In this document: positions 1 through 13,200 of the stretch, piece by piece
How positions within the stretch are numbered: the stretch's first letter is position 1
How the letters are laid out: each line of letters begins with the position of its first letter
Assembly: GCA_026770585.1 (NCBI GenBank)
Contig: MU647274.1
Location: 34,512 to 59,170 of the forward strand
Direction: 5' to 3'
Source of the DNA: Baffinella frigidus
Lineage: Eukaryota; Cryptophyceae; Cryptomonadales; Baffinellaceae
DNA: 24,659 bases
Made by a program: the position numbers and the translations under genes
Notes under the pieces: generated by a model
The model's input: the letters and a program-made list of their open reading frames with translations, nothing else
Told to the model about the DNA's origin: nothing
Database searches by the model: none

Positions 1-124
1 GGTTCAGGGTTTAGGGTTTAGGGTTCAGGGTTTAGGGTTTAGGGTTTAGGGTTCAGGGTTTAGGGTTTAGGGTTCAGGGTTTAGGGTTTAGGGTTCAGGG
101 ATTAGGGTTAAGGGTTAACGGTAC
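1..124. repeat. Degenerate telomere-type repeats (TTTAGGG/TTCAGGG) in GT41 intron 24
   Basis: About fifteen heptamers alternating TTTAGGG and TTCAGGG at 1-115. They lie directly after exon 24's donor, so this is intronic DNA and not a chromosome end. Confidence 0.85.
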
Positions 125-203
125 CTCTTGATGGTGGGGCAGGGAGCGGTTGCGCGCGTTTTGTACCGAAAAATCGCCCTGGATCTGATGCAATTGCGAC
201 TGC
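125..203 (-). CDS. GT41 gene exon 24: catalytic core, last exon in window
   Basis: 1 base plus 26 codons between ACCAG acceptor and GTACCG donor. After the Arg completed from exon 23 it reads QSQLHQIQGDFSVQNARNRS then LPHHQE, which fits the loop before GLPE-F-FCNFNQ in the family. Phases fit on both sides. Five truncated copies of its first 30-37 bp precede it in transcription order (323-809). Confidence 0.72.
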
Positions 204-2973
204 CTGGTTTGGAGTTTGGAGTTTATGGTTTATGGTTGATGGTTGATGGGTTAGGGTCTAGGGTCCCGTAACCCGTAACCCGTAACCCGTGACCCCTAAA
301 CTCTAAACCCTTGATACCGAAAACTCGCCCTGGATCTGATGCAGCTGCGATTGCCTGGTTCAGGGTTTATGGTGTAGGGTTCAGTGTCTAAGGTTTATAG
401 TATATGGTTTATGGTTTATGGTTTAAGGTTCAGAGTTGAGGGTGAAAACTCGCCCTGGATCTGATGCAACTGCGATTGCCTGGTTTCGGGGGTGGAGTTG
501 ATGGTTTGAAGTTCATGGTTATGGTTGATGGTTGATGGGTTAAGGTCCAGGGTTTAGAGTTTAAGGTAAAAACTCGCCCTGAATCTGGTGCAGCAGCGAC
601 TGCCTGATTTAGGGTTTAGAGTTTATGGTTTATGGCTTATGGCTTATGGTTGATGGGTTAGGGTCTAGGGTTTAGAGTTTAAGGTAAAAACTCGCCCTAA
701 ATCTGGTGCAGCTGCCTGTCGTGCGAGACAACCATAATACATGAGAAAAAGCGTGCGCTGAAAAAGAGGAGAGCGTCGATGGATCTGATGCAGCTGCGAT
801 TGCCTGTCATGCAAAGGCGCACCCATGAAAAGCGTGGAAAAAAGCGTGCGCTGAGAAGGGAAAGAGGAGAGGGGGGGATATGGATGAGAAGATGGCGGAG
901 TGATGAAAGAGGGCCGGGTGGTGAAACAATTCTTTGTGATAATTGTGTCCTGGTGATAACAAACAATTATTGGTGAACAAATAATTATTGGTGTTACCAC
1001 AAACAATTATTGGTGTTACCACCATCGTGGCGGCCGCCAAGATTTTTTCCCCCGAGATTGAAGATCCATGTGTGGAAAACGCATGCACGAGAGGAGACAG
1101 ATCTGTAAGGGTGCAGGATGTGACCGGGGCGAGTATTGCACTACTCTCAGCCCATGGGGAATTGGAGCCGTCAGCCTTCTGTCGGAAGGAACAGCTCCAC
1201 CACGCCAGAGTTGAGGAGGAGACCCTAAACCCTTAACCCCAAACCCTAAACCCTAAACCCTTAACCCTAAACTCTAAACCCTCAACCCTCAACCCTCAAC
1301 CCTAAACTCTGAACCCTCAACCCTCAACCCTAAACCCTGAACCCTCAATAGATTCCAGTGTTGGCGAACTTCAACCATCTACAGAAGTACCAGGACACGG
1401 TTTTGGACTTTTGAAAACTACTGCCTTGCAGGGGAATTGACTTTTGGCGACTCCTTCGAAGACTCTGGCGTGGCAACTCCCTATGTGAGCGAGTGTTGAC
1501 ATGAAAAGCTCGTCTGGATGGGATCACCTGTGGTCGTTAGTGTGTAGGGTTTAAGTTTTCGGGTTTTGGGTTTTGGGTTTTGGGTTTGGGTGACGACCGC
1601 CAGTCATGCGCCCCCACCGAGGCTGTGTCTGAGCAGGACCTATGGAGCTGTGAGGGGTTTGTGAGGATTTATGGTTCACCTGTGGTCGTTGACCATGTAG
1701 GTCGACGGCATGAATGCCACCTGGTCAAACGTCCACTGGTCAAATCTCCACCAGTCAAATCTCCACAGGTCAAACGCCTTTTCGCACAGACAACGTCCTC
1801 TCGCACATCAATCAAAACGTCTTTCGGCAGGTCATTTGTCCTCTGGCGCAGAAATGCGCTCTGTCTCTGCCTGAGTAAAACTGCATTCGCCATTTAAGCA
1901 ATTCACGCGCCTTTTGTACTGTAGCTTCTACTCCAAATGCGTATTATGGCGGGCCCAGCAAAAGTCTTGCGCTGTAAAATATATGGTGCTGGACCTTTTC
2001 AAGGAAGCAGTGCGCGTGGTGTTCCGGCGGAGTGACGATCCTGTCTTTGGGGTGTAGGGTTTAGGTTTTCGGGTTTCGGGTTTTGGGTTTGGCGTTTGGG
2101 GTTTTGAATTTTGAGTTTTGGGTTTGGCGTTTGGGGTTTTGGGTTTTGGGGTTTTGGGGTTTGGGGTTTGGGGGTTGGGGTTTGGGTGACGATCCTGTCT
2201 GTGAGGACGTAGTCGATGCCCGGGACGTTGAGCGTGTACGGGAACCCCAGGTACTGCACGGTCACCGGCGCCGGCCGCAACGCGCCCACCTAAACATGGG
2301 TGAGAATTACTCCGTGTTCAGCAGATTGATGGATCGATTGGGCACAGCAGGTTGATCGATTGGGCAGAGCAAATTCATTGATTGATTGATCTGGCACTCC
2401 ATGTTTATTGGTTGATCGAGCGATTGGACAGAGAGGTTTGATTCATTGACTGATTGACTGACTTATTAAGCGTGTACGGGAACCCCAGGTACTGCACGGT
2501 TACCGGCGCCGGCCGCAGTGCGCCCACCTGCAGGGGCGTCGTGCATACCATTAATTCATTGATTGATTGATTGGGAACTCCATGGATATTGGCGGCCGCA
2601 ACGCTCCCACCTGTAAGAGGGTGGTGTGAAAAATGACTGTAAGAATGCTGACTTTTGAGGAATCCGAGGCGGGCTGGTCGTGAAGCGCATTGCCTTTTGG
2701 ATCACGCATTTCCAGACTTGAGAACAAAAACGAAGAAGAAGAAGAAGAAGAAGAAGAGAAACTGCACCGTGACGGGCGAAGTGGGGGAATCGAACGTCGT
2801 GCTTGCTGCATGGATTGATTGATCGATTGATTGGGAAGATACGAATGATCGATGAGACAGAGCATGGACTGTCTGTCTGTCTGACTGACTGACTGACTGA
2901 CTGTCTGACTGTCTGTTTGTCTGTCTGACTGTCTGACTGTCTGTCTGACTGTCTGTCTGACTGACTGACTGAC

Positions 2974-3011
<38 letters not shown>

Positions 3012-6000
3012 GCTGACTGACTGACTGACTGACTGACTGACTGGCTGGCTGGCTGGCTGGCAAACTGACTGATGGTTTGGTGTAGGGGGCGTCCCACTGG
3101 CTACAGAGCTTTCGATAGTGAACCAGCGAGAGAGACACAGACACAGACACAGCGGGAGATAGCAAGCGAGAGAGAGAGAGAGAGGAAGAAATGGAACTCT
3201 GGTACCCTTCCCTCTCTCTCTCTCACTCTCTTTCTCTCTCTTTCTATCTCTCTCTCTGTCTCTCTATCTCTCTATCTCTCTCTCTCTCCCTCTCTCTCTC
3301 TCAAGGCACCTCGATGCGGCTGCCGTCGGTATATCCGTTGAGTTCGAGGAGGATGTTTGGGCGCTCGTTGTTCACCATCTGCGCCACCTCCAGGTGCGCC
3401 ACCCCCTTCACCCAGAACCTGCCACCACACGCCCCTTCAACTTATTGCAGGCCCCTCTTTCACACAGTCAGCACATTGCAGGCCCCTCTTTCACACAGTC
3501 AACACATTGCAAGCCCCTTTTTCACACATTCAACACATTGCAGGCCCCTCTTTCACCCCTTCACACATCACACGCCCCATTCACCCAGAACCTGTTCCGA
3601 CAACCCCGTCTCCTTGACACACCACACGCGCCAACATCACACGCTCTTTCATACATCGACCGCCCCCTTCGCCCAGAACCTGCCACAACGCGCCTCTTCA
3701 ACACATTGCAGGCCCCTCTTCCACACATTACACGCCCCTTTCAGAAAACCTCCCGCAACAGTGCAGGCCCCTTCACACATCACACGCCCCTGCACCCAGA
3801 ACCTGATCCGACAACCCCTCCCCCTTTACACATCACACGCCTCTCTCATTACACGCCCCTTGACCCCCCTCTCATTACACGCCCCTGGACCCAGATCCTG
3901 CACCCCTTCACACACTGCATGCCCCCCTTCACCCATAACCTGACACCACACGCCCCTTCAACATATCACACGCCCTCTTCACCCAGAACCTGCCCCGACA
4001 TCACACACCCCTTCTTCACACATTGGACGCCCCTTTCACCCAGAACCTGCCACCACACGCCCCTTCAACACATTGCCGGCCCCTTCTTCTACATATTACA
4101 CGCCCCCTTCAGAGAACATTGCAGGCTTCTTCACACATCACACGCCCCTGCACCCAAAACCTGTTCCGACAACCCCCCCCCCTTTACACACCACACGCCC
4201 CTCTCATTACACGCCCCTTGACCCAGATCCTGCACCCCTTCACACACTGCATGCCCCCCTTCACTCCTCTCCAACGCGCACCAACGACAACCGTCCTCGG
4301 AAAAGATGCAACCCAGACTCTGGAGGGGCAGCAGGGGGGTGCACCATTCGTGTGTTCGCGATGTTCTCTTCGCATTTCGTAGATGTTGCACCACCCACTA
4401 ATAGGCTGAAAGTAACCAGTAATAATCTGAGAGTAATGCAGAAGGAGGAGCATTCCGACCCCTGTAGGTGCTTCAGGAGGTGCCACGCGACGATAACCTG
4501 TGTGCCAGATCTGATCCGTCTTTCTATTATTCCTGCACTACTAAAAGTATTTTTGTTCGGAACCCGCGCAAAGTTGACAGATTTGTGGGTGAGTTGACTT
4601 TGAAAACAGGCCAATTTGATACACAGGCCATCGTCGCGTGGGTGGTGTGGGGGGGGGCACCATTCGTCGCAGCTGTTGGCGATGTTCACCAGAACCTGCC
4701 ATGCCATGGTCCGTTACAAACACGTTACGGCGTGGTCAAAAATCGCACGGTGTGGTCAAATATTTTCCGCCTTACGGGGTGGTCAAAATGTATCCCGTCT
4801 TATGGTGTGACCAAGCAAATCCCGAATCGACGAGGTCCGCCCCCCAGGCGTAGCCACCACGCCAGATTGGACGAGGGGGTTCGAGTTTTCATTTCGTACC
4901 AGGGTTTTCATTTCGTACCGAGTTTTCATTTCGTACCATTCATTTCGTACCGAGTTTTCATTTCGTACCAACTTTTGAAACCCCTGCCTTGAGGAGAAAT
5001 TGAATTTTGGCGACCCCTTCCAAGACTCTGGCGTGGCAATGGCTCCAATCGCAAATGGCTTCCCGCATCCGGATTCGGGAAGCCGCCAGTCATTGGAGCC
5101 ATTCTAGTCCCGGACCTGAATAGATTTAATTTCGGGAACTGTCCATCTGAAAGATTCATCGTACACACCCAGCTATTTTAAAGCCCTAAAAGCACGAAAT
5201 GGCTCAAACGCCACGCCAAAACTGAAAATAAATCTATTCAGGAACGCAACGATTTCACTATTGGAGATTCGGGAAGCCGGATTCGGGACGCCGTCAGTCT
5301 TTAGAGCCATTCGCTATTGGAGCCATTGGCCACGGCGCGCGTGGGGAGCACGTGACGTGGAGTGTTATTGTGTAAACCAGCTGATGAAAGAGAAGAGGCC
5401 ACTCGGCTGGAAGTGGGACCATTTTAAATGTGGGGTTGTTACATTTAGTACCAGTCACGGGCAGGCTTGGTCACGTATCTTGGGTTATAACCCGAGATAC
5501 GTCACCAAACGACCCTATTCGTGTGAAAATTACTACACATCGGTCCACTTGTAAAGTACTTGTAAATTTAAAAACTTTTAAAATAGTTACACTTCTAGCC
5601 TCGAGTGGAGAGACCTGAGAGTTATCGTGGCCTTCGCTCATGAAACAGAAGATTTCGAAGCGCGTCTTGTCGATCAGCTTGAACACGCTCTGCACCAGCT
5701 GCCCCACCTGCCGCCCCCTCGCAAACAAACGTTTATTTATTTATCTATTCATTTATTCGGAAAGTTTATTTATTTATTCGGGGTTGCTCTGACAGGGCAC
5801 AACTTCTCCTTACAAACCGACCTTTGGAAACGAACTCCGTCAGTCCGCTTCGGATTCCTGGTAACGAGACTGGTCAAAACCCCCAAAAGTTGATTTGCCC
5901 TGACGACGTCAACTTTTCCCGTTTTACACAAATAGGGAGGGCGGGACCGGGCGGCTGTTGAAGTCAGCCGAGAGAACGGCGACGCTGATCTTGTCCGGCC

Positions 6001-8537
6001 GCGCCCCAAAATCCGGCTCCCTGCCGCACCAGAATCCCCCGTAACCACACGAGGCTATCCATGCGAACAGATTCATAAGTTAATTATTGGATTATTGCCC
6101 AGGAAACACGCCAAAAGGCAGCATTTGATCACGTTTCCGGTACGGACATCCGTACGGAAACGTGATCATTTCCCCATGAATTTTAAAATGTCCTTTTATT
6201 CTGTTTGCACGGATAGCCTCGTGTGGAAGACGGTTGAATAAACCGGATATGTTCTGTACCGGGACGGCAACTTATCCGGCTCCCTGCCGGAGCGGAGTTC
6301 CCCGTAGGACGGTTGACTGAAAGGATGTGTACAGTGGACCTACCCTAACACATACCCGTCGGGGCCGGACTGATTGAGTATGTGTGGATGGTAGGTATGC
6401 GTTATGGTGTCCACCCTTCAGGCATACTTCCTTGCAGGGGGAAATCGGGGGCCGGCCGAAGGAGTATGTGTGGAGGGTAAGTACGTGTTACGGTAGCCTG
6501 TGTGAGGGTAGGTGCACTGTACTGGGATTGTCCAAATGCGGGCAGGCCTCCTACCATCAACACCTATTTCGTTTGGCTAGAGGCGTGCCTCCTCATCCTG
6601 CCCCGCGCACGCACATATATGGTACATCCCAAACCAAACACCCTGCAAGGTACGTATACCAGGGTGCATAGTTTAGGGTTCAGGGATTATGGATAAGGGT
6701 TCTGTGAGGTGCTGGCGCGGTGCTGAGTGGGGCTGGCTGGGGCTAGGCGGGATTACGCCAGGGCAACAGCAGTGGGCGCGCGGCTGTGTGGGGCTGTGTG
6801 GGGCTCTGTGGGGCTGGGGCTGTGTGGGGCTGGCTGGGGCTAGGCGGGGTGGCACCATGGGAACAGCAGTGGGCGCGCGGCGTTGACGGTAGCCATCACA
6901 CCATGCGCGCGCGCCCCCGCCACCGCACACATCTGCCGACGGTTGGGGGGGGTAAGCAATGATTCCCCTACCAAACAGGAGCTGAAGAAAAACGGCGGCG
7001 CTCATAGTGTTCACTGCTAACGTGGCAACGACAGTTCTTACGAGTCATTTCGAGAGTGGCACGGCACGGTGACCGTAGCCATCACCCCCCGTGCGCGCGC
7101 GCCCGCCACCGCACACACCTGCCGATGGGGGGCGTGTAAGCCATGATTCCCCTATGAAACCGGCGCTGAAGAAAACGGCGGCGCGTATAACCCTTAAATG
7201 CCCAGTAGGATCATACGCCCTACCGTAGGGCCCTAGGACCTGCCTGGGACCTCTTGCGGGTCAATTTTGACCGGCTGGCCACTTGAGGGGTACTGCTGAG
7301 TGGGTACCCCAACGTGGCACCGAAAGTCAATACGCGGCATTTCAAGAGTGGCACCGGACTAAATCCGGGCACAAGCATTTTTATTTCAACAATCTGGCAA
7401 GAAAACATACTACACACAGGTCACGTCCCGAAGCATTTGTGTAGTAAATTCCATGCAGACTTTTAAAAGAAAAATAATTATCCCCCGATGAGACTTGCGG
7501 ACGTACCTGCTCGGCGGTGAGCGGATAGGCCAGCGCGAAAATCGGCCCCAGCCCCCCTGTCTGGCCCTGCACGTGGCGAGAGACGTGAGAACCAGAAAAT
7601 CGAGTACGTTGAGATAGCGCCTGAAGTACGCGTCGGGCCAATCTTCATGTGTTTGGGCAGGCACGCTTCTGTCTGGCCGTGAAGATGGACCAGTGAAAAA
7701 CAGCTAGAGCGTTTGCGGTAACTGTTGTCCGTTTTGGACGTGCGGTTTTCCGGTTTTCCGGGGTTTTAAAACGTTGTAAAGGCCGTGAAACATTTTAAAT
7801 GGACACTTCTGGTACAAATGAAAACCGGGAAACCGGAAAACCGCACGTCCAAAATGGACAACAATTACCGCAAACGCTCTAGTGGGACCATCTTCCCTTA
7901 ATAACCTGCCCGGCGGATTTTATCCGCAGCATTTGCAGGGCACAGACACCGTCGTATGTCCACGCTAACGAAAAACCATCAGCCCTGAACACTTAACCAC
8001 ACGCATGGCGGAGTGGGGGACGGAGAGGAGGTAGAAGCGGCCTAGCTCTGCCTCAGTCGGGTTAGCTGGCTCTGCTTAAGTTGACATGCCGGGTGAGCGG
8101 TACACATCCGTCAACTTTGGAGCGGAAACGAGCCCGGTCCCACCAAATTGGTGAGACCAAATAGACTGAGACAGAGCTAGGAGAGAGGCCTGTTCGAAGC
8201 GGGTGCGATCATGAGCAACGTGGTTTAGGGTTTAGGGTGTAGTGAGCAGAAACGAGCCCGGTCAGACCAAATTGGCGAGACCAAATGAGCCTTCGAGACA
8301 GACAGAGAGAGAGAGAGCTACGGCAGAGACAGAGATGAAGAGATGAAGAGATGAAGAGAGAGAGCGTGAGAGAAAGAAAGCGCGAGATAGATAAACAAAC
8401 AGGGCGGCAGAGAGACATAGAGACAGACCTGGTCGATGCGTTTGCAGACAGACGGAGGCAGAGGCAGAGACAGAGATCAAGCGATCAAGCGAGAGAGCAA
8501 GCGAGAGAGAGAGAGAGAGACAGAGCGCGGGATAGAT

Positions 8538-8578
<41 letters not shown>

Positions 8579-10175
8579 GTCGATGCGTTCGCGGACGCGG
8601 ACAAACTGGCCCTCGTAGTCTCGCCAGTCGCAGATCCGCCCAAGGAGATGCACCAGCGAGAAAAACGCCGCGTCCTGTCTCCGCTCGTAAATTATTGTGT
8701 GCCGTTATTTGTGATGCTGGCATCATCTCCCCCATACACACACGGATTGCCCCCCCCCCCCCGCAACCCCAAAGGAATAGATTATCCACAGGGGATACAC
8801 CAGCGAGAAAAATGCCGAGCCCACCCAGAGTCTCAGCTCCACTTCGACGGATTGTTTTGCTGAAGTCAACTCCCATACGCACTGTCAACTCCGGGCCCCG
8901 CCCACCATGCCCTCAGTTTCGAACAGACGGGACCATTCCCTCCAGTTTCGAGATTCCCTGCAGTATCGAGGTTCAACGGGAGGTTCAACGCAAAGTGTTG
9001 AGGGGGGGTCTCGTACGTCCTGAAAGACAGGTTCTGAGCCCCCTAGACTCCAAAGTTTGGGGAGGGGTTCGCGTACATGGTCGGGTCGCAGCTCCACAGC
9101 CTTGGAAAAGCACTTCACCGATAGGTCCAACCTGCATTCCTCGGCTACAGATTCAGAATCCGAACGGGCCAACGTAACGCGGGGGTGTATCCCTTACGTG
9201 GCCACCCCGTCAAATTTGCAGGCCAAGAGGTCCTAGGCAGGTCCTAGGGCCCTACGGTAGGGCGTATGAGCCTACTGGCCACTTAAGGGATACGGGGTGG
9301 GTCTTTCACAGCGAAACCAGAGGCGGCAACTGCATCGAGACGATTTTTTAAAGGTTCTACAGCCTTGGAAAAGCACTTCACCGACATCATGCAAAAAGCT
9401 TACGTTAACGGAGTAGTAACTTTGGTATGAAATTTATAATGGAAAAAATTCTTGGGCTTTAAAAGTCCTGAAATCGCTTTTAAAATCGTTTCAGAGCTGG
9501 CAAGCCCACGTTAACGAGGGACTTAAGGGGTCCGTTAACGTAAGCTTTTCGCATTAGACAGGTCCACCCTGCATTCCTCGGCGGTGTTCAGTCGAACGGC
9601 CCGACTTACAGCGAGGGGTTGTATACTGTATCCCTTAAGTGGCCATGCCCATAAATTTGAGGGCCTAGAGGTCCTAGGCAGGTCCTAGGGTCCTACGGTA
9701 GGGCGTATGAGCCTACTGGGCACTTGAGGGATGTACACCTGGTGGGTCGTTCACAACGGAAACCAGTGACGACAACTTTGACAGGGGTACGTCCTGAAAA
9801 CCGGGTAGTTAGGACTACAGTATAGCCTACGGTAGGCCGTAGGGCCCCTGAGAACTCATGTTTCATACCCCCACGTGGCCCCTACGGCCTACCGTAGGCA
9901 ATACCGTAGACTTAACTACCCAGTTTTCAGGACGTTACCCTATGAACTTGGACGAAAAAAACGTGTGGCAGCTTTGGGTGGCGGGTTCCGCGAGGTTCGC
10001 TGGTCGGCTCCACACCACTTACCAAATACATGATATCATATGGAACCTGGAGTCATCTCGACAGCGGCGCCCATCCCGTTGGAAGTCATCTGCTAGGTTC
10101 GCGGTGCGCGCGCGCTCTCTCTCTCTCTCGCTCTCGCGCTCTCTCTCTCTCTCTCTCTTTCTCTCTTTCTCTCGC

Positions 10176-10243
<68 letters not shown>

Positions 10244-13200
10244 CTTCTCTCTCCAGGGCCGCATCCTCGAGGCCACCTGGAGTGGGTCATCTCGACAGCG
10301 GCGCCCATCCCGTTGTAGGCATCCGCGAGGTTCGCGGTGCTGGTCGAGACCTTGGTCTGCCGCTCGAAGTGCTTCGCCGCATCTGCATACGCCGATTCAG
10401 ATAAGGGGGGTCTTCTCGAGTCTCCACTTAGCAGCGGCCGAGTTCAGTTTCCTCCGGATATCCGGGGGAACTGCGGTTGGAATCTAATGCAAATGGATAA
10501 GATTCTGGTACAAATAGGTTTAGATGGACTATATCTGTGAAGCCCCCGGTGGCTGCTAAGTGGAGGGAGTCGTCTCAAGACTGAGTCAGAAGCGGTCGAG
10601 ACCTTGGTCTGCCGCTCGAAGTGCTTCGAAACACGTCTGCGTACGCCGATTCAGATTTAATAGGGCAAGGTCCTGCAAACCGGGTAGTTAGGCCTACGGT
10701 ATTGCCTACGGTAGGCCGTAGGGCTCCTAGGACCTGTGTTTCATAGGACCCCCCCTAGGGCCCTACGGCCTACTGTACCACACGAGGCTATCCATGCGAA
10801 CATAATAAAAGGACATTTTAAAATTCGTGGGGAAATGATCACGTTTCCGTACGGATGTCCGTACGGAAATGTGATCAAATGCTAACTTCTGGCGTGTTTC
10901 CGTCTGCCGCTCGAAGTGCTTCGCCTCGTCTGCGCGCGCCCACTCGCCCCCGGATTTTGGGTTCGCGCCGCATCAACCAGATACGGACATATAGTCTCCG
11001 GCATTTCAAACGACGGACAGGAAACAGTGAGAGAAAGTGCCAGAGTGGTTGCAGGGCAGGGGCGCCGGAGGGGGGGGCGGTTCATCTGAACGGTTACACC
11101 GTGTGGGGGGTGGGGGGCGNNNNNNNNNNNNNNNNNNNNNNNNNNNNNNNNNNNNNNNNNNNNNNNNNNNNNNNNNNNNNNNNNNNNNNNNNNNNNNNNN
11201 NNNNNNNNNNNNNNNNNNNNNNNNNNNNNNNNNNNNNNNNNNNNNNNNNNNNNNNNNNNNNNNNNNNNNNNNNNNNNNNNNNNNNNNNNNNNNNNNNNNN
11301 NNNNNNNNNNNNNNNNNNNNNNNNNNNNNNNNNNNNNNNNNNNNNNNNNNNNNNNNNNNNNNNNNNNNNNNNNNNNNNNNNNNNNNNNNNNNNNNNNNNN
11401 NNNNNNNNNNNNNNNNNNNNNNNNNNNNNNNNNNNNNNNNNNNNNNNNNNNNNNNNNNNNNNNNNNNNNNNNNNNNNNNNNNNNNNNNNNNNNNNNNNNN
11501 NNNNNNNNNNNNNNNNNNNNNNNNNNNNNNNNNNNNNNNNNNNNNNNNNNNNNNNNNNNNNNNNNNNNNNNNNNNNNNNNNNNNNNNNNNNNNNNNNNNN
11601 NNNNNNNNNNNNNNNNNNNNNNNNGGGGGAGGGGGGAGGGAATATTTACAAGCGGTCGATGCGCAGGGCGGTCTGGTAGGCGCGGAGTGCGAGGAGGTGC
11701 TGGTGGAGGACTATTCTTAAGTTGCCATTCTGGGTTCGCGGTACAAGTCCGTCAACTTTCGAGCGAGCGGATGTACAAGCGGTCGATGCGCAGGGCGGTC
11801 TGGTAGGCGCGGAGTGCGAGGAGGTGCTGGTGGAGGTCCGCGAGCATAGATCCGATGCTGAAGAAGTCCTCGGATGTCTCCACGCCGAACGACGTCATGA
11901 GCTGCCATCGCGAAATCCCGCTTAGAGAAACCTCCCGTGTCTTGTTTAGTGAACCCTCGCGGGGGTTTTCAGGCGCATCAGCTGGCACCGTGCAATCTCA
12001 TACGCAAACACTTATAATTTATAAACTGGAATCAATGAAATTTACCACACAGAACGATCTTTACTAGTAATATCAAAGCAAACGTGCAGCAATTTTGATT
12101 GAAATTCAGTTTATAAGCAGATGCATCTGCTGACACTGGGCAGTCTCGTAAGTCTCCGTCCACATGGCGTCATCAGATGGCAGAGAAGCGAGCGTGGATC
12201 TCATAGGCAAACACTTATAATTTATAAACTGGATTTCAATCAAAATTACTACACGTTTGCTTTAATATTACTAGTAAAGATCGTGCTGTGTGGTAAATTT
12301 CATTGATTCCAGTTTATAAATTGTAAGTGTTTGCGTATGAGATCCGATGCTGAAAAAGTCCTGGGATGTCTCCACGCCGAACGACGGCATCAGCTGATGC
12401 AGTTTTGGGGTTCAGGGTTTCCAAACATTGTAAGTTGAGAGAAACCTCAAGGTTCTTCGGGTTGTGAGAAACGCACCAGCTGACACCCGTGCAATCTCGT
12501 AAGTCATCAGCTGACTACACGAGGCTATCCATGCAAACAGATTCATAAGTTAATTATTGGATTATTACCCAGGAAACACGCCACAAGTCAGCATTTGATC
12601 ACGTTTCCGTACGGGAATCCGTACGGAAACGTGATCATTTCCCCACAAATTTTAAAATGTCCTTTTATTCTGTCCGCATGGATAGCCTCGTGTGGAACAC
12701 CCGTGCACTCGGGTAAGAACCCGTCCCCATGGCGTCACATCAGCTGACAGAGAGCAATCTCGCGAAAAAACACCTCGAATTTGTGCAGCGGTGTCGCTCT
12801 GGGGGGTTATTCAACGTGTTCGAGGTGTGAGTGACGAGAGAGTGAGTAAACACGCCTCAAAGAAGGTCCGGAGTCTGCTGTGTGATAAGACCGAATAGGT
12901 CTGCGTCAAAGCCCAGAAGAGGCGAGTGTCCCCCCAGCCTATTGGTTAACGGTCACGACAGGGAGGCGAGAGAGAGTGAGAGAGCGAGAGAGTGTGTGAG
13001 AGAGAGGGAGGGTGTGAGAGGGGGGAAGTGTGAGAGATAGACGGGCTGGAGGACCATGTGGTTAGTGATGACGATTGGCTCGAGCCCGTCTAGGGTTTAG
13101 GGTTTATGGTTTAGGGTTTAGGGTTTAGGGTTTATGGTTTAGGGTTCAGGGTTTAGGGTTTAGGGTTTAGGGTTAAGGGTTAAGGGTTTAGGGTTCAGGG

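Noticed and set aside
1-115. Chromosome end (telomere)
   Set aside because: The repeats are degenerate, and the GT41 gene's remaining catalytic exons must lie beyond them, so they are interstitial.
2551-3165. Long Ser/Gln/Asp open frame on the minus strand
   Set aside because: It is a translation of the CTGT/CTGA tetranucleotide tract.
3191-4597. Overlapping His/Pro/Thr-rich open frames on the plus strand
   Set aside because: They are translations of a CT tract and of the acceptor-derived minisatellite, with no family resemblance.
8262-8888. Leu/Ser-rich open frame with apparent membrane segments
   Set aside because: It comes from the GA/CT-rich tract; the real exon here is in a different frame.
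9858-10487. Plus-strand open frame of about 200 codons
   Set aside because: It runs through a CT tract and antisense to exon 13.
10855-11720. Open frames across the gap
   Set aside because: Most of their length is Ns.
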